Shown piece after piece: positions 27,054 to 35,485 of a DNA stretch of 64,000 nt. A program made the position numbers and the translations under genes. Source of the DNA: Flavobacteriaceae bacterium UBA3591 (GTDB lineage Bacteria; Bacteroidota; Bacteroidia; Flavobacteriales; Flavobacteriaceae). Within the stretch, counting starts at the first letter, position 1. Each line of letters opens with the position of its first letter. The stretch is taken from positions 186,001 to 250,000 of the forward strand of contig DFMO01000015.1 of NCBI GenBank assembly GCA_002375695.1. The letters run 5' to 3'. The notes beneath the pieces are model-generated. The model was not told where the DNA came from. It saw nothing but the letters and a program-made list of their open reading frames with translations, and did no database searches.

Positions 27054-27899
27054 TTACTGCTTGATTACTTTTTGAGTGTAAGTACCCATGTTAGTTTCAA
27101 GGTTTAAGAAGTATACACCTGGAGCGATACCAGAGATATTCATAACACCGTTAGAAAGTGTAACACCCGTAGTTTTTCCAAGAACGCTTACTAAAGCAGA
27201 GCTTTCAACTACTACGTTTGATGGAAGTTTTACGTTTAAAACATCGGTTGCTGGGCTTGGGTAAACCGCTACGTTGTCTGCAAAGTTATCGCTAACAGAT
27301 AATGCCTCGTCAGTAACTAAGTCAATTACGTGTCTAGACTCTGGGAAACCTATATCAGTAACAGTTAAAGGCTCATTAAGGCTACAAGCTACAGATGCTA
27401 AGTAAGAGTCGTGCGTTTCAGTGTCAGCAGTACCTAAGTAAAAAGCAGAAGTTTGACCATCAGCTTCAAATACTACAGCTACAATGTTTGAATCTTGGTT
27501 TGCAGGTGCTGGAGTATCAAACTCAGCTCTCACTAACGTACCAATCATTCCAGTGTCAACAGTAATAAAACCAGAGGCAAGTGGTGTTGGTAAAGCAGTT
27601 ACGTCAAAACCTGTAGGGAAACCTACATAGTCAAAAACCATAACTTCTAGTTCAGTAGTACCAGTAGCACTACCTACGTAAAATTCAATACCAGTTAAAG
27701 ATACATCACCAGTTACACCATGTTCAGCCATGTTATAGCTACGTAGGTAGTAGTTGTCACCAGTTGTACCAGCACCAGAATCGCCACAAGCAACTCCAGC
27801 ATCTCCAATTGCACCATCGGTTTGAGATAAAACAACCTCTTGTGCACTCACTGCAAATGATGTAGCCAAAGCAAACATCAATAAAGTAATTTTTTTCAT
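27054..27899 (-). CDS. T9SS type A sorting domain-containing secreted protein
   Basis: 281 residues. Signal peptide MKKITLLMFALATSFAVSAQ. The middle (about 20-200) is a beta-rich, Asp/Gly/Thr-rich module with a few cysteines (CGDSGAG, ASVACSLNE). The T9SS C-terminal domain starts near 208 (VAVYPSPATDVLNVKLP) and ends GTYTQKVIKQ. It is exported across the outer membrane by the gliding/PorSS machinery. The middle domain is not recognised; a link to a peptidase or adhesin would be guesswork. Own promoter and terminator. Confidence 0.83.
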   Translation of the reverse strand: MKKITLLMFALATSFAVSAQEVVLSQTDGAIGDAGVACGDSGAGTTGDNYYLRSYNMAEHGVTGDVSLTGIEFYVGSATGTTELEVMVFDYVGFPTGFDVTALPTPLASGFITVDTGMIGTLVRAEFDTPAPANQDSNIVAVVFEADGQTSAFYLGTADTETHDSYLASVACSLNEPLTVTDIGFPESRHVIDLVTDEALSVSDNFADNVAVYPSPATDVLNVKLPSNVVVESSALVSVLGKTTGVTLSNGVMNISGIAPGVYFLNLETNMGTYTQKVIKQ

Positions 27900-27931
27900 T
27901 TTGTAATTTTTAAATTATTAATTAATCGCCT

Positions 27932-27939
27932 CAAAGCTA
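27932..27939 (-). promoter_or_regulatory. -7 box of the second T9SS gene
   Basis: Minus-strand TAGCTTTG, exact TAnnTTTG match 32 bases before the ATG at 27899. A possible -33 TTG lies at 27966-27964 (spacing 24, long). Confidence 0.5.
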
Positions 27940-28123
27940 ACAATAACGGGCGATAAGAAAAACCAAAAAACAGCCCACCCCAAGCGATAATAAAAACTAA
28001 AATTTATAATTGGTTAATTGCAAAACATTTAGGGTTTACCCTTAAATTATTTTTAACAAATATTTAAGATTATTTTATGAATTTTAACATTTAAATTCAT
28101 CTAAAATCTCCATTGTAGAAGTC

Positions 28124-28131
28124 TATATTTG
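28124..28131 (+). promoter_or_regulatory. -7 box of the M14 peptidase gene
   Basis: TATATTTG followed by C, exact match 16 bases before ATG 28148. The 248-base gap back to 27900 is very AT-rich and holds only the two divergent promoters. Confidence 0.6.
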
Positions 28132-28147
28132 CTGAAATTTAGAAACT

Positions 28148-29878
28148 ATGAAATTTTTTTCGATATTATTCTTCCTGCTTTCGGTTACGATATTTTACCC
28201 GCAAAACCCCATAAAATTTGAAACATCCAACGGCACCGAAACTCAAACTTATTTTGAAACAATAAAGTTTTATACAGATCTCGCACAAAAGCACCAATCA
28301 ATTTCAATGATTGAAATGGGAATGACAGACAGCGGATTTCCATTACACTTAATCGTTTTTGATCCTCAAAAGAATATTTATCACAAACAGGAATCTTTTA
28401 ATAAAAGAGACAAGAATGTAATATTAATTAACAACGGAATTCACCCTGGCGAACCCGATGGAATAGACGCTACTATGTTGCTATTTCGCGATTATGCCGA
28501 AGAGAAAATCGATGCCCCAAATAATACAATTTTGGTTGCCATTCCAATCTATAATATTGGCGGAGCCCTAAACCGAAATAGCACCTCCCGAACCAACCAA
28601 AACGGCCCTCATGAATACGGGTTTCGCGGCAATGCCCGTAACTTTGACTTAAACAGAGATTTTATAAAAGCCGATACTAAAAATGCGCAATCTTTTGCCG
28701 AAATTTTTCACTGGGTAAAGCCCGCATTGTTTATAGACAATCACGTAAGCAACGGTGCAGACTACCAATATACCCTTACCCATTTATTTACACAACATAA
28801 TAAATTAGGCGGGGCGTTAGGTAACTATTTACACACCTCATTTACCCCACAAATAGAAGATTCACTACAACTCCAAAATTGGGATATTACGCCGTATGTT
28901 AATGTTTTTAACCAAGTACCAGAAAAAGGTTTTAAACAATTTTTAGACTCCCCGCGCTACGCCAGTGGCTACACTACTTTGTTTAACACCATTGGTTTAA
29001 CGGTAGAAACACATATGTTAAAGCCTTATAAAGAAAGGGTTGAGGGCACATATCAATTAATGAAAAACTTTATAAATATAGCCGATAGTGATGCCGAAAA
29101 AATTAAATCACTTCAACAAAACGCAAATAAAAAATATACAGTTGGAAGTTATTATCCACTTTCGTGGAAAGTAGACTCAACAAACACTTCAACTTTAAAA
29201 TTTAAAGGCTACGAAGGCAAAATGATTGATAGTAAAATTACAGGTGCAAAACGTTTAAAGTACTTTAGAGATAAACCCTTTACAAAAAATGTAACCTACT
29301 ACAATTATTTTAAAGCTGCCGATTCGGTAAAAATTCCGGCTGCATATATTGTCCCGAAAGGATACTGGAATGTCATTGAATTGCTAAAACTTAATAATAT
29401 TGAGTTTTCAGAAATTAAAAAAGACACGAATATCGTTGCCGAAGTATACAGAATAAAAAACTACGAAACTCTAAAAAGACCGTATGAAGGGCATTACCTG
29501 CACTATAATACACAAGTTTTAAAAACCACCGAAAAGACAAGCGTAAAAAAAGGTGATATATTGGTGAAAACACAACAACCCGGGGTACGCTATTTATTAG
29601 AAACCTTAGAGCCATCGGCTCCCGATTCATTTTTTAATTGGAACTTTTTTGATGCCATTCTTCAGCAAAAAGAAGGGTTTTCACCCTATATTTGGGAAGA
29701 TTTAGCCGAACAATTTTTAAATGATAACCCCAGCATTAAAGCAAAGTTTAACGCCAAAAAACAATCTGATTTAAATTTTGCGAATAATTGGTATTTGCAG
29801 TTAGACTGGCTTCATAAGCAATCGCCGTATTACGAGAAATCACACCTCAGATACCCTATCATTCGGGTGGGTGGTTAA
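28148..29878 (+). CDS. M14 family zinc carboxypeptidase
   Basis: Secreted metallocarboxypeptidase-like enzyme, 576 residues. Weak signal peptide at 1-18 (MKFFSILFFLLSVTIFYPQ). Zinc ligands are recognisable: His99-x-x-Glu102 (GIHPGEPDG) and His199 (DNHVSNG). The substrate-binding RNFDLNRDF is present, and catalytic Glu287 is in LTVETHML. The 320-576 part is an extra C-terminal domain common in the large Bacteroidota M14 proteins. It acts in the periplasm or outside. Its 3' end overlaps the NUDIX gene by 39 bases. Confidence 0.88.
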   Translation: MKFFSILFFLLSVTIFYPQNPIKFETSNGTETQTYFETIKFYTDLAQKHQSISMIEMGMTDSGFPLHLIVFDPQKNIYHKQESFNKRDKNVILINNGIHPGEPDGIDATMLLFRDYAEEKIDAPNNTILVAIPIYNIGGALNRNSTSRTNQNGPHEYGFRGNARNFDLNRDFIKADTKNAQSFAEIFHWVKPALFIDNHVSNGADYQYTLTHLFTQHNKLGGALGNYLHTSFTPQIEDSLQLQNWDITPYVNVFNQVPEKGFKQFLDSPRYASGYTTLFNTIGLTVETHMLKPYKERVEGTYQLMKNFINIADSDAEKIKSLQQNANKKYTVGSYYPLSWKVDSTNTSTLKFKGYEGKMIDSKITGAKRLKYFRDKPFTKNVTYYNYFKAADSVKIPAAYIVPKGYWNVIELLKLNNIEFSEIKKDTNIVAEVYRIKNYETLKRPYEGHYLHYNTQVLKTTEKTSVKKGDILVKTQQPGVRYLLETLEPSAPDSFFNWNFFDAILQQKEGFSPYIWEDLAEQFLNDNPSIKAKFNAKKQSDLNFANNWYLQLDWLHKQSPYYEKSHLRYPIIRVGG

Positions 29879-30469
29879 ATACTCCTCGGGGAAAAGAAGC
29901 TTTATATTTTCATATGAATCTTGTAGTGCTTTTTGCGATTTTTCAAAATTTTTCCAACGCACTTTTTTAATTCCCTCTTCGGGTTGCGGAATTAACGGCC
30001 CGTCATAATCGCTATACATTTCGTACCAATACGTTATTTTAAGTCTAAACTTTTTGTTGCGCGTAAATACGTGGTAAGTAGTCTTTAAAAAGTTGCGAAT
30101 TTCTAAATTTTGAACCCCCGTTTCTTCCATCACTTCTCTAATTGCAGCTTCGCGGTGGGTTTCTCCTTTTTCAATTTTACCCTTCGGAAGGTCCCATTTT
30201 TTATTACGACGTATAAAAAGAATTTCTTTTTTATCGTTGTAAACTAAGCCACCGGCAGCTTCAACTACCTTAATTTTTTTCCTTAAAAACCGTTCAAGTT
30301 TTTCAGCATTTTTATGATAAAGATTAACGTAGAGTAATTCGCCATTATTTATTTTCTTTACCAGTTTTTTAAACCGAGCGTGTTTTAACGGGATGGTGGT
30401 GTAATGCGCGCCAATATTTTTCTCGGTGGAAAGAATAATGGGAATTTCTTTTACAAAAACTTTATACAT
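29840..30469 (-). CDS. NUDIX hydrolase
   Basis: About 209 residues from ATG 30469; an upstream GTG 30475 is also open but overlaps the pyrE start region. Nudix box GKIEKGETHREAAIREVMEE (then TGV) has the GX5EX7REUXEE pattern. It hydrolyses nucleoside diphosphates linked to another group; substrate unknown. An N-terminal about 70-residue extension precedes the fold, ending VVEAAGGLVY. The gene is back-to-back with pyrE, 7 bases between the two start codons. Confidence 0.88.
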   Translation of the reverse strand: MYKVFVKEIPIILSTEKNIGAHYTTIPLKHARFKKLVKKINNGELLYVNLYHKNAEKLERFLRKKIKVVEAAGGLVYNDKKEILFIRRNKKWDLPKGKIEKGETHREAAIREVMEETGVQNLEIRNFLKTTYHVFTRNKKFRLKITYWYEMYSDYDGPLIPQPEEGIKKVRWKNFEKSQKALQDSYENIKLLFPEEYLTTHPNDRVSEV

Positions 30470-30472
30470 TTG
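30465..30472 (+). promoter_or_regulatory. -7 box of pyrE, overlapping the NUDIX start
   Basis: TACATTTG followed by C, exact match, with the pyrE ATG only 4 bases after its end. A transcript from here would be essentially leaderless. The box also covers the start codon of the opposite-strand NUDIX gene. Confidence 0.55.
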
Positions 30473-30476
30473 CACT

Positions 30477-31118
30477 ATGATATTAAATAAGGAAACGGCT
30501 CAAGAAACCGCTGCATTATTGCTGCAAATTAATGCAATTAAATTACAACCACAAAAACCTTTTACGTGGGCATCTGGGTGGAAATCTCCAATTTACTGCG
30601 ATAATCGCATCACACTCTCCTACCCTACAATTCGAAACTATATTCGCGAAAACCTCGCAAAGCAAATTGAGGAAATCTACGGAAGACCCGATATGATTGC
30701 CGGGGTAGCTACTGGCGCGATTGGAATGGGAGTTTTGGTGGCCGAATATTTAAATGTTCCGTTTTGTTATGTTCGTCCTGAGGCTAAAAGCCACGGACGC
30801 CAAAATAAAATTGAAGGCTATTTAGAACCCAATGCAAATGTAGTGGTAGTAGAAGACCTTATAAGCACCGGAAAAAGTAGCCTAATGGCAGTTGAAGCCT
30901 TAAAAGAAGCCAATGCTAACGTAAAGGGAATGATGGCTATTTTTAGTTACGGTTTTAAAATTTCGGAAGAAAACTTTAAAAAGGCTAATGTTACTTTAAA
31001 CACTTTAAGCAATTATGAAATATTGCTGGAAGAGGCCGAAAGATCTAAATATATTTATGCCAAGGAGGTTGAAATGCTTTCCGAATGGCGCAATAACCCA
31101 GAAACTTGGGGAAAATAA
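30477..31118 (+). CDS. pyrE: Orotate phosphoribosyltransferase
   Basis: Orotate plus PRPP to OMP, the step before PyrF. 213 residues from ATG 30477; an open frame continues upstream to 30426 but that start would lie before the -7 box. Features: FTWASGWKSPIYCDNR (substrate loop), SYPTIRNYI, REAKSHGRQNKIEGY-like flexible loop (PEAKSHGRQNKIEG), and PRPP loop VVVVEDLISTGKSS. It is followed by the SRPBCC gene. Confidence 0.95.
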   Translation: MILNKETAQETAALLLQINAIKLQPQKPFTWASGWKSPIYCDNRITLSYPTIRNYIRENLAKQIEEIYGRPDMIAGVATGAIGMGVLVAEYLNVPFCYVRPEAKSHGRQNKIEGYLEPNANVVVVEDLISTGKSSLMAVEALKEANANVKGMMAIFSYGFKISEENFKKANVTLNTLSNYEILLEEAERSKYIYAKEVEMLSEWRNNPETWGK

Positions 31119-31128
31119 AACACGCTTA

Positions 31129-31150
31129 ATCTGCTTTTATAAAAGCAGAT
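31129..31150. repeat. 22-bp perfect palindrome between pyrE and the SRPBCC gene
   Basis: ATCTGCTTTTA at 31129-31139 is the exact reverse complement of TAAAAGCAGAT at 31140-31150. No T run follows, so it is not a normal terminator. It could be an attenuating hairpin or a protein-binding site. Confidence 0.6.
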
Positions 31151-31171
31151 AATCATTTACAGATAAAAAAT

Positions 31172-31564
31172 ATGAAATTAGAAAGTAAAAAAGTAACAGT
31201 TCAAAAATCTGCACCCGAATTGTGCGACTACCTAAGCAATGTTGAAAATTTCGAAAACTTAATGCCCGAAAATATTAGCAAATTTGAGGTAATAAGAGAA
31301 AATGCATTTGTTTTTGGACTAAAAGGAATGCCCGAAATTGCTCTAGAAATAAAAGAAGTTGATAAGCCCAATAAAGTTGTTTTAGGCGCAATTAGCGACA
31401 AACTACCGTTTACTTTGGTGGCAGACATCAGTGAAGTTTCAGAAAACAGCTCGACTGTTGAATTACTTTTTGAAGGCGAATTTAACGCAATGATGGCAAT
31501 GATGATAAAAGGCCCTATTTCAAAATTTATAGATACACTTGCGACAAATATGGCAACTGTTTAA
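31172..31564 (+). CDS. SRPBCC (START-like) family small protein
   Basis: 130 residues with the pattern of helix-grip polyketide cyclase/START-like proteins: ESKKVTVQKSAPELCDYLS, then FENLMPENISKFEVI, alternating strands, and a long C-terminal helix (FNAMMAMMIKGPISKFID). No catalytic residue is assigned. It is often found after pyrE in flavobacteria and sometimes mislabelled as orotate phosphoribosyltransferase. Possible hydrophobic ligand binder; function unknown. Confidence 0.75.
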   Translation: MKLESKKVTVQKSAPELCDYLSNVENFENLMPENISKFEVIRENAFVFGLKGMPEIALEIKEVDKPNKVVLGAISDKLPFTLVADISEVSENSSTVELLFEGEFNAMMAMMIKGPISKFIDTLATNMATV

Positions 31565-31590
31565 CCTGTTGTCACGCTTTAAAATTTCTA

Positions 31591-32322
31591 TTAATAAATA
31601 AGTTTAACTTCTTTTAGTTGAAACTTGTGAAGACTTTCATCTTCTGCAGAAACTAAGAGTTCACCTATTGGCGAAACACCCTTTACAATACCGTTAAAAC
31701 GTTTTCCATTGGGTGTTTCAAAAACCGAAATTTTATCGATTTGAAATAAATTTTGCAGATATTCTTGTTTTAAGTTTTCTCTATTTGAAATCGATAAATC
31801 TTCGAGTGTTTTAAAAACTTCAGTAATTATTTTCTGAAAAACCTCTTCGACGTTAAACGTATTGCCAGTCACCATTTTTAACGAAGCAGCTTGAGGCAGG
31901 TGGTGAAACGCTTCATTATTTATATTTAAGCCAATTCCGATAATTGCGTATTTAATAGTGCTGCCTTCAAGAACATTTTCAATAAGGATACCGCCAATTT
32001 TCTTTTTAGCTGACATTATGTCGTTAGGCCATTTTACACTAACTTTTGGAGTATTTAATTGGGAAATTACACGGGCAATGGCTATAGAAACCGCCATAGA
32101 AATATCAAATTGCCTATCGGCCGGAAGCCCCTTACACAGTTTAAACATGCTGAATGTGAGACTTTGACCTTGGCGGGAAACCCAGCTATTTCCCATTTGC
32201 CCACGACCCGAAAGTTGGTTTTGCGTAACTACCACAGTAGGCTCTAACAAGGAGGTACTTTTTGCCAATTGTTTCAAGTAATTATTGGTAGAATCGATGG
32301 CATTAAGTTTGATTATCTTCAA
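31591..32322 (-). CDS. birA: Biotin--[acetyl-CoA-carboxylase] ligase
   Basis: Attaches biotin to carboxylase carrier protein. 243 residues without the N-terminal helix-turn-helix of E. coli BirA, so it should not act as a DNA-binding repressor. The biotinyl-adenylate loop SGRGQMGNSWVS is the BirA glycine-rich motif. VKWPNDIM (conserved KWPND) and a short C-terminal SH3-like part are present. Start is TTG 32322. Divergent from rsfS. Confidence 0.93.
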   Translation of the reverse strand: MKIIKLNAIDSTNNYLKQLAKSTSLLEPTVVVTQNQLSGRGQMGNSWVSRQGQSLTFSMFKLCKGLPADRQFDISMAVSIAIARVISQLNTPKVSVKWPNDIMSAKKKIGGILIENVLEGSTIKYAIIGIGLNINNEAFHHLPQAASLKMVTGNTFNVEEVFQKIITEVFKTLEDLSISNRENLKQEYLQNLFQIDKISVFETPNGKRFNGIVKGVSPIGELLVSAEDESLHKFQLKEVKLIY

Positions 32323-32380
32323 AACAATAATATAAGATTAGTATTACGCGTTTAAGGCGCTTCAAGAAACAAAAAAGTAA

Positions 32381-32388
32381 TAACTTTG
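32381..32388 (+). promoter_or_regulatory. -7 box of rsfS-ftsH
   Basis: TAACTTTG followed by C, exact TAnnTTTG match 25 bases before ATG 32414. Confidence 0.55.
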
Positions 32389-32413
32389 CGAAATAGAAAA
32401 GAAAAATTAATTA

Positions 32414-32785
32414 ATGCAGAAACAACACGCAGCAACAGATCAACTTATTACCCAAATTATAACCGGGATTGAAGATGTAAAAGGACAAGATATTGAAATT
32501 CTAGATTTAAGAGAAATAGAAAATACTGTCTGTGATTATTTTATAATATGTAATGGTACCTCTAACACACAAGTTAATGCCATTGTAAATTCGGTTCAAA
32601 GATCCGTTAGCAAAACTCTAAAAGAAAATCCGTGGCACGTTGAAGGAAGTGATAATTCCGAATGGATACTTATGGATTATGTACACGTAGTAGTGCATGT
32701 ATTTCAAAAACACATTCGCGAATTTTATGACATTGAAGGGTTATGGGGAGATGCTAAAACAGTAAAAATAGATTCAAAACTTTAA
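32414..32785 (+). CDS. rsfS: Ribosome silencing factor RsfS
   Basis: Binds L14 on the 50S subunit and blocks 30S joining. 123 residues, with family blocks DYFIICNGTSNTQVNAI, WHVEGSDNSEWILMDYVHVVVHVF and REFYDIEGLWGDA. Transcribed with ftsH, 12 bases downstream. Confidence 0.93.
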   Translation: MQKQHAATDQLITQIITGIEDVKGQDIEILDLREIENTVCDYFIICNGTSNTQVNAIVNSVQRSVSKTLKENPWHVEGSDNSEWILMDYVHVVVHVFQKHIREFYDIEGLWGDAKTVKIDSKL

Positions 32786-32797
32786 AAACATTGCCTT

Positions 32798-34753
32798 ATG
32801 GCTCAAGATAATAAAAATAAAAAACCCGACTCGAAAAAGCCTAGGCCCAATTACTATTGGATCTATGCCGCTATTATATTGTTATTTTTTGGAATCCAAA
32901 TTTTTGGAGGTGGAAGTTGGTCGCAACCAGCTAAAACAAACCAAGCTAAGTTTGAAGAATTTTTAAAGAATGGTGATGTAGAAAAGGTAGATGTAATTAA
33001 TAAAAAAATTGCCAAAGTTTATCTTACTCAAGAGGCTAAACAGAAAGAAATACACAGCACCAAAGATAACGCACCGGCGTTTTTAACGCCCGGGCCAAAC
33101 GACCCCGATTATCAATTTGAATTTGGTGACTTACAGCTTTTTCAAAAAGATTTTCAGGAAATTAAAGCCGAAAATGATTTAACCACGACATTAAATTTTG
33201 ATACAGATAATAATTATTGGGGCGACATTTTAATGGGAATTTTACCTTTTGTTATCATTATCGCTATTTGGATTTTTATTATGCGTAAAATGTCTTCGGG
33301 CGCTGGTGGTGGTGCAGGAGGCCAACTATTTAACATAGGTAAATCTAAAGCCAAACTTTTTGACGAAAGAACCGACGTTAAAACCTCGTTTAAAGATGTT
33401 GCCGGATTAGAAGGCGCAAAAGAAGAAGTACAAGAAATTGTAGACTTTTTAAAACAACCAGAAAAGTATACTTCACTTGGGGGCAAAATACCAAAAGGAG
33501 CATTGTTAGTAGGCCCTCCCGGTACTGGTAAAACCCTTTTAGCAAAAGCGGTTGCGGGCGAAGCGCAAGTTCCTTTCTTCTCGCTTTCAGGATCAGATTT
33601 TGTTGAAATGTTTGTGGGAGTGGGTGCATCGCGTGTTCGCGATCTTTTTAAACAAGCAAAAGATAAAGCGCCAGCGATTATTTTTATTGACGAAATTGAC
33701 GCCATTGGTCGTGCTCGTGGAAAAAACAATTTTTCGGGCAGTAACGACGAACGCGAAAATACCTTAAACCAGCTTTTAACCGAAATGGACGGCTTTGGCA
33801 CAAATACAAATGTTATTGTATTGGCAGCAACAAACCGTGCCGATGTTTTAGATAAAGCTCTTATGCGTGCGGGCCGATTTGACAGACAAATTTATGTAGA
33901 CCTTCCCGACGTGCGTGAACGTAAAGAAATTTTTGAAGTACACCTGCGTCCTATTAAAAAAGACGATGATTTAGATACAGATTTTCTATCAAAACAAACA
34001 CCAGGATTCTCGGGTGCCGATATAGCCAATGTTTGTAATGAAGCTGCGCTTATAGCCGCCCGTAACGGCAAAAAATCTGTTGGAAGACAAGATTTTTTAG
34101 ATGCTGTTGACAGAATTGTTGGCGGACTTGAAAAGAAAAACAAAATAATGACAATGGACGAAAAACGCGCCATTGCATTCCACGAAGCAGGGCATGCTAC
34201 TGTAAGTTGGATGCTCGAGCACGCTGCGCCCCTTGTAAAAGTAACTATTGTTCCGCGAGGGCAATCTTTGGGTGCTGCTTGGTATTTACCCGAAGAAAGA
34301 CTTATTATTCATCCAGAACAAATGCTAGATGAAATGTGTGCTGCCTTAGGAGGTAGAGCTGCCGAAAAAGTGATTTTTAATCGTATCTCAACCGGGGCTT
34401 TGAGCGATCTTGAAAAAGTAACCAAACAAGCCCGCGCTATGGTAACCATTTATGGTTTAAATGATAAAATAGGAAACTTAACCTATTATGACAGCAGTGG
34501 ACAAAACGAATACAACTTCTCTAAACCATACAGTGAAAAGACTGCCGAATTAATTGACAAAGAGATTTCTGCACTTATTGAAAGTCAATATCAACGGGCG
34601 GTTAAACTACTAGAAGACAACAAAGACAAACTTACTGAATTGGCCAATGTACTTCTTGAAAAAGAAGTAATATTTAAGGATAATCTACAAAAGATATTTG
34701 GAGACCGGCCATTCGAAAAGCCAGAAGAAGCTACAAAAGTGGCAACAGACTAA
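32798..34753 (+). CDS. ftsH: ATP-dependent zinc metalloprotease FtsH
   Basis: Inner-membrane AAA protease, 651 residues. Two N-terminal spans (about 20-37 and 145-163) flank a periplasmic domain. AAA: Walker A GPPGTGKT from Gly239, Walker B IIFIDEIDAIGR, SRH region with AGRFDRQ. Zinc site His462-Glu-Ala-Gly-His466. A charged poly-basic opening (MAQDNKNKKPDSKKPR) faces the cytosol. The C-terminus is short. Quality control of membrane proteins; LpxC turnover is known for E. coli FtsH and is only possible here. Confidence 0.96.
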   Translation: MAQDNKNKKPDSKKPRPNYYWIYAAIILLFFGIQIFGGGSWSQPAKTNQAKFEEFLKNGDVEKVDVINKKIAKVYLTQEAKQKEIHSTKDNAPAFLTPGPNDPDYQFEFGDLQLFQKDFQEIKAENDLTTTLNFDTDNNYWGDILMGILPFVIIIAIWIFIMRKMSSGAGGGAGGQLFNIGKSKAKLFDERTDVKTSFKDVAGLEGAKEEVQEIVDFLKQPEKYTSLGGKIPKGALLVGPPGTGKTLLAKAVAGEAQVPFFSLSGSDFVEMFVGVGASRVRDLFKQAKDKAPAIIFIDEIDAIGRARGKNNFSGSNDERENTLNQLLTEMDGFGTNTNVIVLAATNRADVLDKALMRAGRFDRQIYVDLPDVRERKEIFEVHLRPIKKDDDLDTDFLSKQTPGFSGADIANVCNEAALIAARNGKKSVGRQDFLDAVDRIVGGLEKKNKIMTMDEKRAIAFHEAGHATVSWMLEHAAPLVKVTIVPRGQSLGAAWYLPEERLIIHPEQMLDEMCAALGGRAAEKVIFNRISTGALSDLEKVTKQARAMVTIYGLNDKIGNLTYYDSSGQNEYNFSKPYSEKTAELIDKEISALIESQYQRAVKLLEDNKDKLTELANVLLEKEVIFKDNLQKIFGDRPFEKPEEATKVATD

Positions 34754-34820
34754 CTGTTGCCACTTAGGTTTTTCTGCGAAACTTTGTCTTACAGTAATTT
34801 TAACTTCAGTATAGATTTTA

Positions 34821-34828
34821 TATATTTG
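34821..34828 (+). promoter_or_regulatory. -7 box of the LUD-cdsA-psd-ACBP unit
   Basis: TATATTTG followed by A, exact TAnnTTTG match 38 bases before ATG 34867. Confidence 0.55.
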
Positions 34829-34866
34829 AGGTATAACACAAGTAGAAACTTCTCAATTCACTATTA

Positions 34867-35484
34867 ATGAGTCTATTTAAAAGACTTTTAAACCCTAATT
34901 ATAAGAAAAAGTCGGACGAGAAGGCTAAAGAAGCCCAAAAGGCCGAACACAGCAGCTATTATCCAGAGCAAAAACTACCAATAGACGAGAAATTTACCTA
35001 CAATTTTAAAAGCAATGGTGGTAAATTTATATACTGCGAAAATTGGGAAGAAATACTTGAGGCTTTTGATAATATAATGTTAGAAAACGACTGGTACGAA
35101 AAAGAAGTTTTCTGCATAAACGAAAAACTCTGCAACCGTTTTCAAGGGTTTAACTTAAGCTTTGGAAGAAAGACAGAAGCTTCATTTTTTCTTTCTGGAT
35201 GCGAATCTTTAGTTGCTAATAACGGTTCTATATTACTTTCATCAAACCAGATAAAAGAGAAAAAATTAAAAGAACTCCCTCAAAATGTAATCATTTTTGC
35301 TACCGCCAGCCAAATTGTAGATACAATAAGTGAAGGTTTACGAATTATTAAAAACAATAGTTCGGGGTATATACCAAGTAATATCACTACTATTCAAGAC
35401 TTTGAAACCGAAAAAGAAAAGGATTTTATGAGTTATGGAAGTAGCACAAAAAACCTATATTTGTTGCTACTGGAAGATCTATAA
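34867..35484 (+). CDS. LUD (LutC/YkgG) domain protein
   Basis: 205 residues. A charged start (MSLFKRLLNPNYKKKSDEKAKEA) precedes a LUD-like alpha/beta domain from about 40, with ISEGLRIIKNNSSGYIPSN near the end. LutC relatives take part in lactate utilization, but no lutA or lutB is near. It starts the run LUD-cdsA-psd-ACBP with one base before cdsA, so its conserved neighbours are phospholipid genes. Role unknown. Confidence 0.75.
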   Translation: MSLFKRLLNPNYKKKSDEKAKEAQKAEHSSYYPEQKLPIDEKFTYNFKSNGGKFIYCENWEEILEAFDNIMLENDWYEKEVFCINEKLCNRFQGFNLSFGRKTEASFFLSGCESLVANNGSILLSSNQIKEKKLKELPQNVIIFATASQIVDTISEGLRIIKNNSSGYIPSNITTIQDFETEKEKDFMSYGSSTKNLYLLLLEDL

Positions 35485-35485
35485 T

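Noticed and set aside
30426..30476. N-terminal extension of pyrE (ATG 30426)
   Set aside because: It lies upstream of the exact -7 box and inside NUDIX coding sequence; the internal ATG 30477 opens at the known OPRTase start.
33214..33801. Long open frame antisense to ftsH (195 codons)
   Set aside because: It lies wholly inside the highly conserved AAA domain of ftsH, is Ser/Pro/Lys-rich without a recognisable fold, and has no promoter.
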